The notes under the pieces: generated by a model
Database searches by the model: none
Told to the model about the DNA's origin: nothing
The model's input: only the letters and a program-made list of their open reading frames with translations
Shown here: in pieces, positions 42,887-51,143 of the stretch
How positions within the stretch are numbered: position 1 is the stretch's first letter
Layout of the letters: each line of letters opens with the position of its first letter
Assembly: GCA_001769855.1 (NCBI GenBank)
Contig: MEPP01000021.1
Location: 248,001 to 312,000 of the forward strand
DNA: 64,000 nt
Direction of reading: 5' to 3'
DNA from: Bdellovibrionales bacterium GWA2_49_15
GTDB lineage: Bacteria > Bdellovibrionota > Bacteriovoracia > Bacteriovoracales > Bacteriovoracaceae
Position numbers and translations under genes: made by a program

Positions 42887-44875
42887 ATGTTTGGTGAAGA
42901 AGATCTAGTCAAATCCCATCGAGCGCGCGCCGAAATTATTGGCAATGTTTTGATGGTGGCATTTGGGTTGCTTCTGGCCAGGCTGTGGTACCTTCAAATT
43001 TTTCAAGGAAAAATATTTTATCAGTATTCATTGGAAAATCGCTTGCGCAAAGAGATTGTAAAAGCGCCCCGGGGAATGGTTTTTAGCCGCAACAATGAAT
43101 TGTTAATTCACAACATGCCAAGTTTTGATGCCGTCATTATTCCTCAATACCTGACGAACAAACCAGAAGTGCTCATGAAGTTATCTCTTGTCTTAGACAT
43201 GCCCGTGGATACTATTCGAGGGATTTTGCAAAAAAATTCCGGACAGGCCCGATATCGTCCCGTGGTGATAAAGAAAAATGTTTCACGCAAAGAGGTGGCG
43301 ATTATCGAGACAGAATCGGCCAAAATGCCAGGAGTGTTCATCCAGCCCTTTATCAGCAGGGCCTATACAGATTTGGATATCGGCGGGCACCTTTATGGAT
43401 ATATTTCAGAAATTTCAACGGTCATGCTGCCCAAGCTACGCCGTAGGGATGAAGTTTTTTATAAGCTGGGTGATTTTATTGGACATGCAGGACTTGAGGA
43501 GCAGTTTGATACAGAGTTAAGAGGAGAGGATGGTCACCAGTATATGGAGGTCGATGCCTCCGGCAGGGTGAGACGCGCACTGGCCTCAACGATTTTTAAA
43601 GATATTGAAAATCGTGCCTCTAATCCCGGTTTGAATGTGCGGTTGACTATTGATCGTGACCTGCAAATTGCCGCCTATAAGGCGCTAGAAGGAAAAGTGG
43701 GTAGCGCCGTTGCGGTTGATGTTAACACCGGTGAGATTTTATCCATGGTTTCCAGGCCTTCGTATGATCCATCGCAATTTTCGACAGGTATCTCGACGAG
43801 CTATTGGGGCGAGCTGACCTCGGATGAAAATAATCCTCTACGTGATCGCGCCATTCAAGAGCATTATCCACCCGGTTCAACCTTCAAGACGTTGGTCTTG
43901 CTAGCTGCGCTTGAGGAAGGACTTATTGATGCCTCCACTGAGGTAAGTTGCCCCGGACATTTCAGTCTTGGAAAGCGGAAGTTTCACTGCTGGAAAAAAG
44001 GCGGACATGGGAAAGTCGATATGTATCGTGCCCTTCGTGAGTCCTGTGATGTTTTTTTCTATAGGATTGCCACCCGGCTGGACATTGATACCTTGGCCAA
44101 ATATGCTTTTCTTTTTGGGTTAGGTCATAAAACCGGTATTTCGTTGCCCAGAGAAATTAGCGGCCTCGTCCCGACCAAGGAATGGAAAGCGAAGCGCAAT
44201 GGAACGGAATGGCAGTTAGGGGAAACCCTAAGCTGTGCTATCGGACAATCATATGTATTGACGACTCCTCTTCAGATGGCGATGTTTTACGCTGCTATCG
44301 CCAATGGGGGGAAACTTTTTCGGCCTTATGTGATCAAGGAAATGTTTTCCAATACGGGAGAGATCGTTAAAAGAGGAAAGCCGGAAATCATGAGTCAGAT
44401 CGAAGTTAAGCCTGAGACTTTTACCATCGTGCGGAAAGGTCTTTTTCAAGTCGTGAATTCCCCTGCCGGTACGGCATATTGGTCGAGGGGGCAGGGGATT
44501 CAAATGGCAGGAAAAACCGGAACCAGCCAGGTGGCCAGAATATCGGCAGAAAAGATCTACGCTAAATGCGAAGAGCGGGAATACAAATTGCGCCATCACG
44601 CTCTCTTTGCCGCTTTTGCCCCCCATGATGATCCAAAAATTGCCGTAGCGGTGATCGTTGAGCATGGTTGTCATGGATCGACCGCAGCAGCACCGGTGGC
44701 CCGGGACATTATTACGACTTACATTGAAAAATATTATCCCGATCTACGGCATCAAATTATGATTGCTGAAAAAATCATTTCACCAAAGGCAAATCGTGCG
44801 GCCATACCTGTTGCACCCGCCGCGGGCATGGATACGAGTAATAGGATAAAAAATCTATCAGATGATGAGGAATAA
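42887..44875 (+). CDS. mrdA: Penicillin-binding protein 2 (elongasome transpeptidase)
   Basis: The monofunctional class B transpeptidase that crosslinks side-wall peptidoglycan with RodA. The 662-residue protein has an N-terminal membrane helix (NVLMVAFGLLLARLWYLQIF), the pedestal domain with the PRGMVFSRNNELL motif, and the transpeptidase domain with S331-T-F-K (HYPPGSTFKTLV), S386-C-D (LRESCDVFFYRIA) and K543-T-G-T. An AVIVEHG block near the end is typical. A roughly 30-residue polar tail follows. All three active-site motifs are intact. It lies between mreD and rodA with a three-base gap to the latter. Confidence 0.97.
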   Translation: MFGEEDLVKSHRARAEIIGNVLMVAFGLLLARLWYLQIFQGKIFYQYSLENRLRKEIVKAPRGMVFSRNNELLIHNMPSFDAVIIPQYLTNKPEVLMKLSLVLDMPVDTIRGILQKNSGQARYRPVVIKKNVSRKEVAIIETESAKMPGVFIQPFISRAYTDLDIGGHLYGYISEISTVMLPKLRRRDEVFYKLGDFIGHAGLEEQFDTELRGEDGHQYMEVDASGRVRRALASTIFKDIENRASNPGLNVRLTIDRDLQIAAYKALEGKVGSAVAVDVNTGEILSMVSRPSYDPSQFSTGISTSYWGELTSDENNPLRDRAIQEHYPPGSTFKTLVLLAALEEGLIDASTEVSCPGHFSLGKRKFHCWKKGGHGKVDMYRALRESCDVFFYRIATRLDIDTLAKYAFLFGLGHKTGISLPREISGLVPTKEWKAKRNGTEWQLGETLSCAIGQSYVLTTPLQMAMFYAAIANGGKLFRPYVIKEMFSNTGEIVKRGKPEIMSQIEVKPETFTIVRKGLFQVVNSPAGTAYWSRGQGIQMAGKTGTSQVARISAEKIYAKCEEREYKLRHHALFAAFAPHDDPKIAVAVIVEHGCHGSTAAAPVARDIITTYIEKYYPDLRHQIMIAEKIISPKANRAAIPVAPAAGMDTSNRIKNLSDDEE

Positions 44876-44878
44876 GAG

Positions 44879-45991
44879 ATGAATTTTACCGGATTCGTGA
44901 GTTCGTTGCGTCGATATGATTTCAGCTTTTTTGGAATTAGCGCGGTGATCTTCTTAATAGGGGTGATTAATTTATATTCTGCAACCCATACTACCCCGCA
45001 CGCAGAGGTCAGTTCTCTCTTTCGGGCGCAGATTGGATGGTACTTTGTTTCTCTTGTAATCGGAATTTCGGTCAGTTTTATTCAACCAAAAAACTTTTAT
45101 CGCCTGGCCTATTTCCTTTACCTTGGCTCCATCCTGTTTCTCATTTTAACTTTGGTCATGGGGCAAATCGGAATGGGGGCGCGTCGTTGGTTAGCTTTTG
45201 GGGCCCTGCGCTTTCAGCCTTCAGAACTGATGAAATTATTTGTAGTTTTAGGTCTGGCACGATTTTTCGCCAAGGAAAATCCGGATCGAGAATTAGGTCT
45301 CAAAGAACTTATTATCCCCGCCTTGTTGACTCTTGTCCCGGTTATTCTTATCATGGCCCAGCCAGATTTGGGGACGGCGCTGTTACTCCTGTTAGTCTCA
45401 TTTTCCGTTTGTTTTTATAGGAAGCTGAAACTTAAGACCTTACTTATCTTGGCCATCTTAGGCCTGCTCATTTCGGGAGGCATGTATAAATTTGGCCTCA
45501 GAGATTATCAAAAGAAAAGGATAACCACTTTTATTGATCCGGAAACTGACGTGAAAGGTTCCGGATATAATGCCGTTCAATCAAAAATCGCCATTGGGTC
45601 CGGGCAATTTTTTGGTAAAGGGTTTAATAAATCTTCGCAGGCATCTTTTAATTATCTGCCGGAGAACCACACCGATTTTGCCTTTTCGGTTTTTAATGAG
45701 GAGCATGGTTTTTTCGGTGCCTTGATCTTGATTTCATTTTATGTGATCTTGTTCTACCGCTTTCTATGGCTGGCTTCGAATGTTACCCGCATTTTTGAAT
45801 CCGTGGTTGCCATAGGACTGATGTCCATTCTCTTCTGGCACACCTTCATCAACATGGGGATGGTTATGGGCATCTTGCCCATTGTGGGTGTTCCTCTTCC
45901 TTATGTCTCCTACGGCGGCACCAGTCTTCTTACCTTCGGCATTGCCTGTGGAATCGTCACTTCCATTTCCAACGCGCGGAACCTTTTCTAG
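44879..45991 (+). CDS. rodA: Peptidoglycan glycosyltransferase RodA
   Basis: The SEDS-family polymerase of the elongasome. The 370-residue protein has about ten membrane helices and the family signatures RRWLAFGALRFQPSELMKLFVVL, MAQPDLGTALLLLL, GSGYNAVQSKIAIGSGQFFGKGF, LPENHTDFAFSVFNEEHGFFGAL and GVPLPYVSYGGTSLLTFGIACGI. The acidic and basic residues of the catalytic loop (HTDF; GFNKSSQ) are in place. It starts three bases after mrdA, in agreement with the two acting as a complex, and is the last gene of the shape cluster; no clear terminator follows. Confidence 0.97.
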   Translation: MNFTGFVSSLRRYDFSFFGISAVIFLIGVINLYSATHTTPHAEVSSLFRAQIGWYFVSLVIGISVSFIQPKNFYRLAYFLYLGSILFLILTLVMGQIGMGARRWLAFGALRFQPSELMKLFVVLGLARFFAKENPDRELGLKELIIPALLTLVPVILIMAQPDLGTALLLLLVSFSVCFYRKLKLKTLLILAILGLLISGGMYKFGLRDYQKKRITTFIDPETDVKGSGYNAVQSKIAIGSGQFFGKGFNKSSQASFNYLPENHTDFAFSVFNEEHGFFGALILISFYVILFYRFLWLASNVTRIFESVVAIGLMSILFWHTFINMGMVMGILPIVGVPLPYVSYGGTSLLTFGIACGIVTSISNARNLF

Positions 45992-46053
45992 GCACCCGGC
46001 TTGCACATCTCTTCTGAGAATGATGTTAAATGGTGGTAACTAAAGGAATTTCC

Positions 46054-46344
46054 ATGTCCGGACTGTCTAAAAATTTGACAATCGCCTTATTTCTGCTTTT
46101 TGTTCTTTCAATTCGCACTGTCATTGCTGGGGACTGTCGGCCACAGGATTCTTTGCAGTTCAGCGAGAAGGTATTCTGCACAGTTCGCTCTGAATTATGG
46201 CTGATCGGTGCCACATCCTCGTTCAATAATCACCACGACGTTGTCCAAAATACCACCAATAATTATCCTGAAGAACTCACCCGACCTCTTGGAAATGCCC
46301 TGTGGCCGCCCCATGAGTACCGAGGCGATCGAAGCCGGCCTTGA
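46054..46344 (+). CDS. Small exported protein, 96 aa, unknown
   Basis: The ATG at 46054 has AGGA six bases upstream and starts a signal peptide (MSGLSKNLTIALFLLFVLSIRTVIAG) followed by a polar mature part of about 70 residues with two cysteines (GDCRPQ and VFCTVR) that might form a disulfide. An in-frame GTG... at 46030 would add eight residues without a ribosome site. I recognise no family. The stop lies at the -35 box of the MarR promoter, so it is a small separate transcription unit or the tail of the rodA unit. The signal peptide is the main support for its being real. Confidence 0.5.
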   Translation: MSGLSKNLTIALFLLFVLSIRTVIAGDCRPQDSLQFSEKVFCTVRSELWLIGATSSFNNHHDVVQNTTNNYPEELTRPLGNALWPPHEYRGDRSRP

Positions 46345-46393
46345 TTGACCTCCGGGATTCACTCTGTCATAATTAGTCTCAATGTCAGACTAA
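46345..46393 (+). promoter_or_regulatory. Promoter with overlapping operator of the MarR-type gene
   Basis: TTGACC (46345-46350) and CATAAT (46368-46373) are 17 bases apart. A perfect inverted repeat, TTAGTCT (46373-46379) and AGACTAA (46387-46393) with a seven-base spacer, begins in the -10 box and ends 21 bases before the start codon. Its length and place are what a MarR dimer uses to block its own transcription, so autorepression is likely. Confidence 0.75.
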
Positions 46394-46414
46394 CCGGAAT
46401 GTGATAGAGTCAAA

Positions 46415-46852
46415 ATGAAAAATGTGGCAAGTATTGGGGGACTCCTTAAAAAGATATATCGAGTCTATTCCCAGAAATTATTGATGCTTTTGGAGGCGAA
46501 GGGGTTCACTGATCTGCGGCCCTCCTTCTTGGAAGTCCTGAAGTTCATCAGCGACAGCGACGGACCTAGTATTCGGATCATTGGGGAGGCCTTGGGTTTG
46601 AAGAAGCAGACCATGACGAGCCATCTCAACGAACTGGAGAAGCGTGGGTATATTGTGAGAAAGCAAAACGAAGTCGATCGACGAGAGCAAAATGTATTTT
46701 TGACCGAGTATGGGCAAAAATTTAAATTTGCCCTCGGTCAATGTATGGAAGTGGTGGAAAAGCAGTACATTGATACAGTCGGTTTTGTTGAGTTAGAGAG
46801 AATAGATCTGCAACTTCAAAAATTTTATCAGAAGATTAAGCCGACTTCGTGA
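46415..46852 (+). CDS. MarR-family transcriptional regulator
   Basis: A 145-residue winged-helix protein: helices at 10-50, the helix-turn-helix IRIIGEALGLKKQTMTSHLNELEKRGYI (residues 54-81), the wing with the DRREQNVFLTEYG motif (RxxNxxxLT type, basic Asp-Arg-Arg), and a C-terminal helical dimer region. MarR proteins bind palindromes as dimers and usually respond to phenolic or oxidant ligands; the ligand here is unknown. A palindrome overlapping its own promoter lies just upstream. The gene converges with the rhodanese gene, with a 17-base overlap of the two 3' ends. No transporter or efflux pump is adjacent, so the regulon beyond itself is not visible. Confidence 0.9.
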   Translation: MKNVASIGGLLKKIYRVYSQKLLMLLEAKGFTDLRPSFLEVLKFISDSDGPSIRIIGEALGLKKQTMTSHLNELEKRGYIVRKQNEVDRREQNVFLTEYGQKFKFALGQCMEVVEKQYIDTVGFVELERIDLQLQKFYQKIKPTS

Positions 46853-47357
46853 GAGTATTTTTTTGCAATTCTGCAGTTTGATGTCCCGGCCAAAACTGAT
46901 GGCCGCCGCTGATATTATTAATATTAAAGAAACCTCTCTTGATCAACTGTTCGCAGGCCAGAATGGAGTTTAGCCCATCCTCAGAAATAACCAGGATTGG
47001 AGTGATGCGGCTGGGGATTTCGCCGGCCCGTTTTTCCAGAGAAAGAAAAGGAATATGGATCGCCCCTTCAATCCGTTTGGGGAGTTTATAATCAGCGCTC
47101 GAAACATCGACAATTATAAAATCCATATCCTGATTTTGGAAAATCTCATAGGCCTTGGCGGGAGATAAATCGTTATAGGGTTTTCCATACAGAATCATAT
47201 TGTCATCGACATCCTCACCATTTTTTACTCGAATCAAATGGTTGCGTTGGAGAGCGATTGAAAAATCCAGTTTCTCATCGATGCGAGAAATGTTTTTTTC
47301 AATATTGCCCAGCCTGGCATTGATTAAATCCAACATCTGAAAAACTTTTAAATCCAT
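46836..47357 (-). CDS. Rhodanese-like protein with N-terminal helix, catalytic cysteine replaced
   Basis: The ATG at 47357 has AGGAGA about seven bases upstream; an earlier ATG at 47375 lacks a site. Residues 1-45 are helical, possibly a coiled coil; residues about 65-165 form a rhodanese fold: DFIIVDVSSADYKLPKRIEGAIHIPFLSLEK, then the active-site loop, then GFFNINNISGGHQFWPG. At the loop, where sulfurtransferases have C-x4-R, the sequence is ISEDGLNS with Ser125 at the catalytic position, so it cannot carry a persulfide. It more likely acts as a binding module. It is a single gene converging with the MarR gene. Confidence 0.8.
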   Translation of the reverse strand: MDLKVFQMLDLINARLGNIEKNISRIDEKLDFSIALQRNHLIRVKNGEDVDDNMILYGKPYNDLSPAKAYEIFQNQDMDFIIVDVSSADYKLPKRIEGAIHIPFLSLEKRAGEIPSRITPILVISEDGLNSILACEQLIKRGFFNINNISGGHQFWPGHQTAELQKNTLTKSA

Positions 47358-47422
47358 GAAAGAATCTCCTGGCACGGGCCTGCCAAAGGTGACTATTCTA
47401 TTGTAAGGACGGATGCAGGCAG

Positions 47423-48361
47423 TTAAAAGACTGGGTAAAAGCTGCCAAAATCAATGCTGGCGGTGATTATGCCGGTCAAAAAGGCAGAAGTGAAGAAAAG
47501 CACGCCTTCGTACAGCCCTGTTCCGACGCCTGGTCCTTCATGATAGAGCATTTCCATCGAACTTGTGGCATTGATCCCAACGCCGTGGACTGGAGCAATG
47601 GCCCCAGATTCATCTTTGAGCTGATAAATGAGGGATAGCCCTTGCTTAAAGAGCGGGAAGACAATGGCCGACAAAATTATTTTGAGTAGAAATTGAATCG
47701 AATAACTTTTTAAATCAACTAAATCATGTTCGAGCGAGTTGGTGACAAGCAGAGTCCAACCCCAAATAAAACCGGTATAGGAAAAGGCCACCGCAATATT
47801 TTTTTGGGCCAGTAATTTGTGGAAGGGAAGTTTTGAGATGAGATCAAAACCCTTCATGGCGATTCCAGTGATGGCCATGGCGAAAAGCCAAAGGATGCTC
47901 AACATGATGAGGGATTCTTTGCTGATGCTTAAAATGGCTTTGGCCAAATAGGCCATGGCAAGAGAGTTAGCGAAGCAGATGATGCCGTAACTTAAGTTTT
48001 TACGTTTCAAAACCTCATCAGAATATTCGTATGAACCAAGAACGATGGATTCGAGAACGTACAGGGAGCCAAGGTAGAGCGCGAAGACGACAATGGTTGA
48101 CAGGAGCAGGTCATAGATCGCCATGCCAAGGCCATTCCCAAGATAGAAGTGAAAGCCTGAAAGAATAATCCCAACGCCCAGAATTCGAGAGAAAAGGTGC
48201 AAGGTATCTGCGGGATTTTTTGACGGATAAAAGGTTCTGAAAAGTTGCTTGCGTGCGGACGGGTAAAAGACAATATGTAAATATTTGTAAAAGATCAGGG
48301 TGAGGCAAATCAGGATGGCAAAAACAATGCGTATGATAAGTTTATCAAAGAGTTCATTCAT
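47423..48361 (-). CDS. Polytopic membrane protein with two DUF350-like repeats
   Basis: 312 residues with about eight hydrophobic helices. Two related halves can be seen: LLLSTIVVFALYLGSLYVLES with NLSYGIICFANSLAMAYLA, and LLKIILSAIVFPLFKQ with KNIAVAFSYTGFIWGWTLLV, each resembling the DUF350 (YjfL) unit in which a polar N-x2-A segment enters a helix. Such proteins are small membrane proteins of unknown function. A GVGINATSSMEMLYHEGPGVGTG loop and a final helix follow. Its start overlaps the stop of the preceding gene by four bases (ATGA), so it is the last gene of a four-gene minus-strand operon. The DUF350 assignment is tentative. Confidence 0.75.
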   Translation of the reverse strand: MNELFDKLIIRIVFAILICLTLIFYKYLHIVFYPSARKQLFRTFYPSKNPADTLHLFSRILGVGIILSGFHFYLGNGLGMAIYDLLLSTIVVFALYLGSLYVLESIVLGSYEYSDEVLKRKNLSYGIICFANSLAMAYLAKAILSISKESLIMLSILWLFAMAITGIAMKGFDLISKLPFHKLLAQKNIAVAFSYTGFIWGWTLLVTNSLEHDLVDLKSYSIQFLLKIILSAIVFPLFKQGLSLIYQLKDESGAIAPVHGVGINATSSMEMLYHEGPGVGTGLYEGVLFFTSAFLTGIITASIDFGSFYPVF

Positions 48362-49038
48362 AGGGATCTACTCCACGACGGTAGCCAGTAAAATTTTTTC
48401 GAATATTCTTTTATGGTGGTTCGTTGGTATTTCCCGGGAACGATATGCTCCGGCCAGTTTGTGGCGATGACGGTACCCTGCGGTCCAAATTCATTGTTCG
48501 GACCATAGAAGGGGATCTCATTATCAACATGGCTTTTGAGTTTGATGTAAAATTCATAGGTGGGGCGCCACTGGCCCCATCCCAGCTCATTCGGAAAGGC
48601 ACGGTAGGCATGAAAAAAAGTCCATATTTTTTGACCGTCGGATAGTGATTCCCAGGTGCCAAATGACGGGTCACCGATAAAAATTGCCCCAGGAGGTGAG
48701 GGAGTTAAATTTTCACTGTTGGCGTGGTCATTTCTTTGAAAGATGGCCAGTCCGAGGTAGCTTTGCATGGTTCGCCAGTAAGCCTTATTGGTTCTGACGA
48801 CGTGGATCTCGGATCTTTTAAAAGCATGAAAGGCGAGTAATTTTACATAATAAGTTTTGATGAATAGTCCGGTATAAAAAGCATCAACGACAATGAGTGA
48901 GAGGGGAGAGCCGATGAACATTCCGGGCAGCACCTGCTCATTTTGGACATAAGCTATATTTTGTTGGATGGGGGCCAGGCTTTTAGATAGACCTAAAAAT
49001 ATTAGAATCAAGATGAGATAGTACGTAAATTTTTTCAT
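48358..49038 (-). CDS. Membrane-anchored or exported hypothetical protein, 226 aa
   Basis: Begins MKKFTYYLILILIFLGLSKSLA, a signal sequence or single anchor. A second hydrophobic stretch lies near residues 45-70 (SLIVVDAFYTGLFIKTYYVKLLAF). The remaining 150 residues are soluble, rich in Trp, Tyr and Phe (FHAYRAFPNELGWGQWRPTYEFYIKLK; YWLPSWSRSL). I recognise no domain. It sits 26 bases after the HD-hydrolase gene and overlaps the polytopic membrane protein by four bases, so the two are likely a membrane pair made together. Confidence 0.75.
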   Translation of the reverse strand: MKKFTYYLILILIFLGLSKSLAPIQQNIAYVQNEQVLPGMFIGSPLSLIVVDAFYTGLFIKTYYVKLLAFHAFKRSEIHVVRTNKAYWRTMQSYLGLAIFQRNDHANSENLTPSPPGAIFIGDPSFGTWESLSDGQKIWTFFHAYRAFPNELGWGQWRPTYEFYIKLKSHVDNEIPFYGPNNEFGPQGTVIATNWPEHIVPGKYQRTTIKEYSKKFYWLPSWSRSL

Positions 49039-49064
49039 ATTATCTTACAATGATATATGGCGTG

Positions 49065-50375
49065 CTAGCTGCCAGCAAGCAGTAGGATCTTTGTTTGTAA
49101 TGCATGGGGCAATTGATTAATCTCACAGTGCAGTCTGTTCACCGCATGGGACTTGCTAAATTTTTGAAAGAGGTCTGTCGCCTCCTCAATATTAAAGTAG
49201 CTTTTCGCTTTTTGACCGGTCAGTTTGCGCACAACCTTCATCTTATATTGTTTTTGCGATTGTGATTCGCTGTAATATTTGGAGAGGCGCCCGCTGGACG
49301 AGCAACGAATAAAATCCACATTTTCTTTTGTGAGAAATTGCTGAAGTTTTTCTAAATTTGCCAGCTGCTGATCGTTGAATGATTCGTAAATTTTTGGGGG
49401 GATATTATTTTTGACAATGGCGGTGGCATGGGGATTTCTGCTGTTGCGTAGAATTTTCATGAGGTAGTGATCATCATGTTCCACATATTGTTCAATATCT
49501 GATGGGATGGCATATTCGCCCGGAGAAGTTTTGAAATACTTTAGAAGCAGCTGCTCCAAGCAGACCGAACGATAATGAAAATACACCATCACAAACATAT
49601 GATAGCGGCTCAATAAAAAGTCATCAAAGGTGACCACGGCCCTTTCGGAAATACCCAAGAAAGCGCTGCTTGCATCAATGCATATCTCTAAGTTATCAAG
49701 CAACCAATCAAGATCAAAATTTCCATAGCTGACACCGCAGAAGTAGCTGTCGCGAAGCAGGTAATCCATTCGATCACAGTCTAATTCACTGCTAATAAGT
49801 TGGTGCAGCAGGGGGAAATAATTAATACCTTCCAAGGTAAAATATTCCGGTCTGGTCGTTTGCCCGACTATCAAATCAGCGACACATCGTCGGTCAACAC
49901 CATAGATCTCTTCGACCTGCTTAAATGATTCTGCCAGTGAGCTGTCTGCGATACTTTTAATCGTGTAATCTTCATGAGTGGCCTGGCGATCCGAAAGCAG
50001 GTCTTTGCCATGCAGAAATTCTTGCGGAATTTTCAGGGCGGACAATTGGGGCATCACACTTTCGGTAGAATGACTGAGAGGGGCATGTCCGACGTCGTGC
50101 AGGAGGCACGCCAGCTTGAAGGTTTCACGCAAGCGTTGAATCTCATGATTGGGATGGCCGTTCACTTGCTCAAATAATTTATTGAAGGCCCGTTCGCCAA
50201 CGGACATCACACCAATTGAATGAATGAAACGGGTGTGAGTCGCGCCAGGAAAGATGTACTCTGAGAGTCCCAACTGTTTTATGTTTCGCAGTCGCTGGAA
50301 AAACTCTGCTCGGATTATAGGAACTTCCTGATCCAAGATATGAATATTGCCATGAACGGGGTCGCGAATTTCCAT
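49065..50375 (-). CDS. HD-domain phosphohydrolase of the SAMHD1/YwfO (COG1078) type
   Basis: 436 residues, beginning MEIRDPVHGNIHI, the usual opening of this family. The metal site is complete: H52 in THTRFIHSIGV, H93-D94 in LLHDVGHAPLSHS, and the aspartates of SSELDCDRMDYLLRDS at about 199-204. Relatives hydrolyse dNTPs or other nucleoside polyphosphates to the nucleoside plus triphosphate, often under allosteric nucleotide control. The C-terminal 150 residues are charged and less conserved. The start codon shares one base with the stop of the preceding charge-segregated protein (TAATG), so translation is coupled. Two membrane-protein genes follow in the same operon. Confidence 0.9.
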   Translation of the reverse strand: MEIRDPVHGNIHILDQEVPIIRAEFFQRLRNIKQLGLSEYIFPGATHTRFIHSIGVMSVGERAFNKLFEQVNGHPNHEIQRLRETFKLACLLHDVGHAPLSHSTESVMPQLSALKIPQEFLHGKDLLSDRQATHEDYTIKSIADSSLAESFKQVEEIYGVDRRCVADLIVGQTTRPEYFTLEGINYFPLLHQLISSELDCDRMDYLLRDSYFCGVSYGNFDLDWLLDNLEICIDASSAFLGISERAVVTFDDFLLSRYHMFVMVYFHYRSVCLEQLLLKYFKTSPGEYAIPSDIEQYVEHDDHYLMKILRNSRNPHATAIVKNNIPPKIYESFNDQQLANLEKLQQFLTKENVDFIRCSSSGRLSKYYSESQSQKQYKMKVVRKLTGQKAKSYFNIEEATDLFQKFSKSHAVNRLHCEINQLPHALQTKILLLAGS

Positions 50376-51094
50376 TACAGATCGTCTTCGCTTGCACCGC
50401 GAGCATAGAGCTCGTCCTCGTCGAGATCATCTTCCTTGCTTTCAGACTCGTCTTCGGGCTTGTCGAAGGTATCGGAGTATCCCCAGCCATAGGAACGCTG
50501 GTTCTCAGGTGTTTCTTCGTGGTCCTCGTCGGGGTTATATTCTTCAAGCTGACTATTCGCTTCTCGGCGTTTAGCGCCAAAATTGCCTTCTTCATCTTCT
50601 TCTACATCATCGAGGACCTCTTCATCTTCATCCCCTAGATGTTCAAAATCATCCAACTCTTTGTCGGCAAAATCTTTCTCATATTTATCATTGTCACTGT
50701 CCGCGTCGAAGTCCTCTTCTAACTGTCGCTCCTCCTCTTCAGACATGTCCACACTGCCTTTGGCCGCTTTATATTTCTTGATGGCCTCTTCTCGTGTTAC
50801 GAGTTTGGCTTTTTTCCCAACATTGGGCGTCGGGGCGACTTTAGCGCCAGTTTTTTTAATCTCGGCTGCTTTGGTTTTTACTTCCTTTTCCTTGCCCTTC
50901 TTGGCCACAGCTTTCTTGCTTGGGGCAGGACTCTTGCTGGCACTCGATTTTGAAGTTTTCGCGGCGGTTTTTTTGGCGATAACCTTCACGGCCTTTTTGG
51001 TGTCTTTTTTAGCTTCTTTCTTAACTTCTTTTTTTGCACCTTTTGATTTCCCTGCCGTCTTTGAGGCTGCGGGTTTTTTACTTTTTGTGGCCAT
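50375..51094 (-). CDS. Charge-segregated protein: histone-H1-like basic N-terminus, strongly acidic C-terminus
   Basis: 239 residues in two opposite halves. Residues 1-110 are Lys/Ala/Ser/Pro-rich (KKPAASKTAGKSKG, KKEVKKEAKKDTKK, KTAAKTSKSSASKS), like bacterial H1-type or AlgP-like nucleoid proteins. After a short linker containing LVTREEAIKKYKAAKG, residues 120-239 are dominated by Asp and Glu (EEEERQLEEDFDADSD, LGDEDEEVLDDVEEDEEG, DLDEDELYARGASEDDL). The ATG has AAGGA nine bases upstream and a consensus promoter about 60 bases upstream. Its stop overlaps the HD gene start. The basic part could bind nucleic acid with the acidic part shielding it; function unknown. Confidence 0.82.
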   Translation of the reverse strand: MATKSKKPAASKTAGKSKGAKKEVKKEAKKDTKKAVKVIAKKTAAKTSKSSASKSPAPSKKAVAKKGKEKEVKTKAAEIKKTGAKVAPTPNVGKKAKLVTREEAIKKYKAAKGSVDMSEEEERQLEEDFDADSDNDKYEKDFADKELDDFEHLGDEDEEVLDDVEEDEEGNFGAKRREANSQLEEYNPDEDHEETPENQRSYGWGYSDTFDKPEDESESKEDDLDEDELYARGASEDDL

Positions 51095-51143
51095 AATTCA
51101 AAATCCTTGTTGATAAAAATACCAGTTAAAGAATCTGCGCGAC

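Noticed and set aside
50583-51113. Plus-strand Ser-rich frame opposite the charge-segregated gene
   Set aside because: It is the complement of Lys/Asp/Glu codons, which gives Ser/Leu runs by default.
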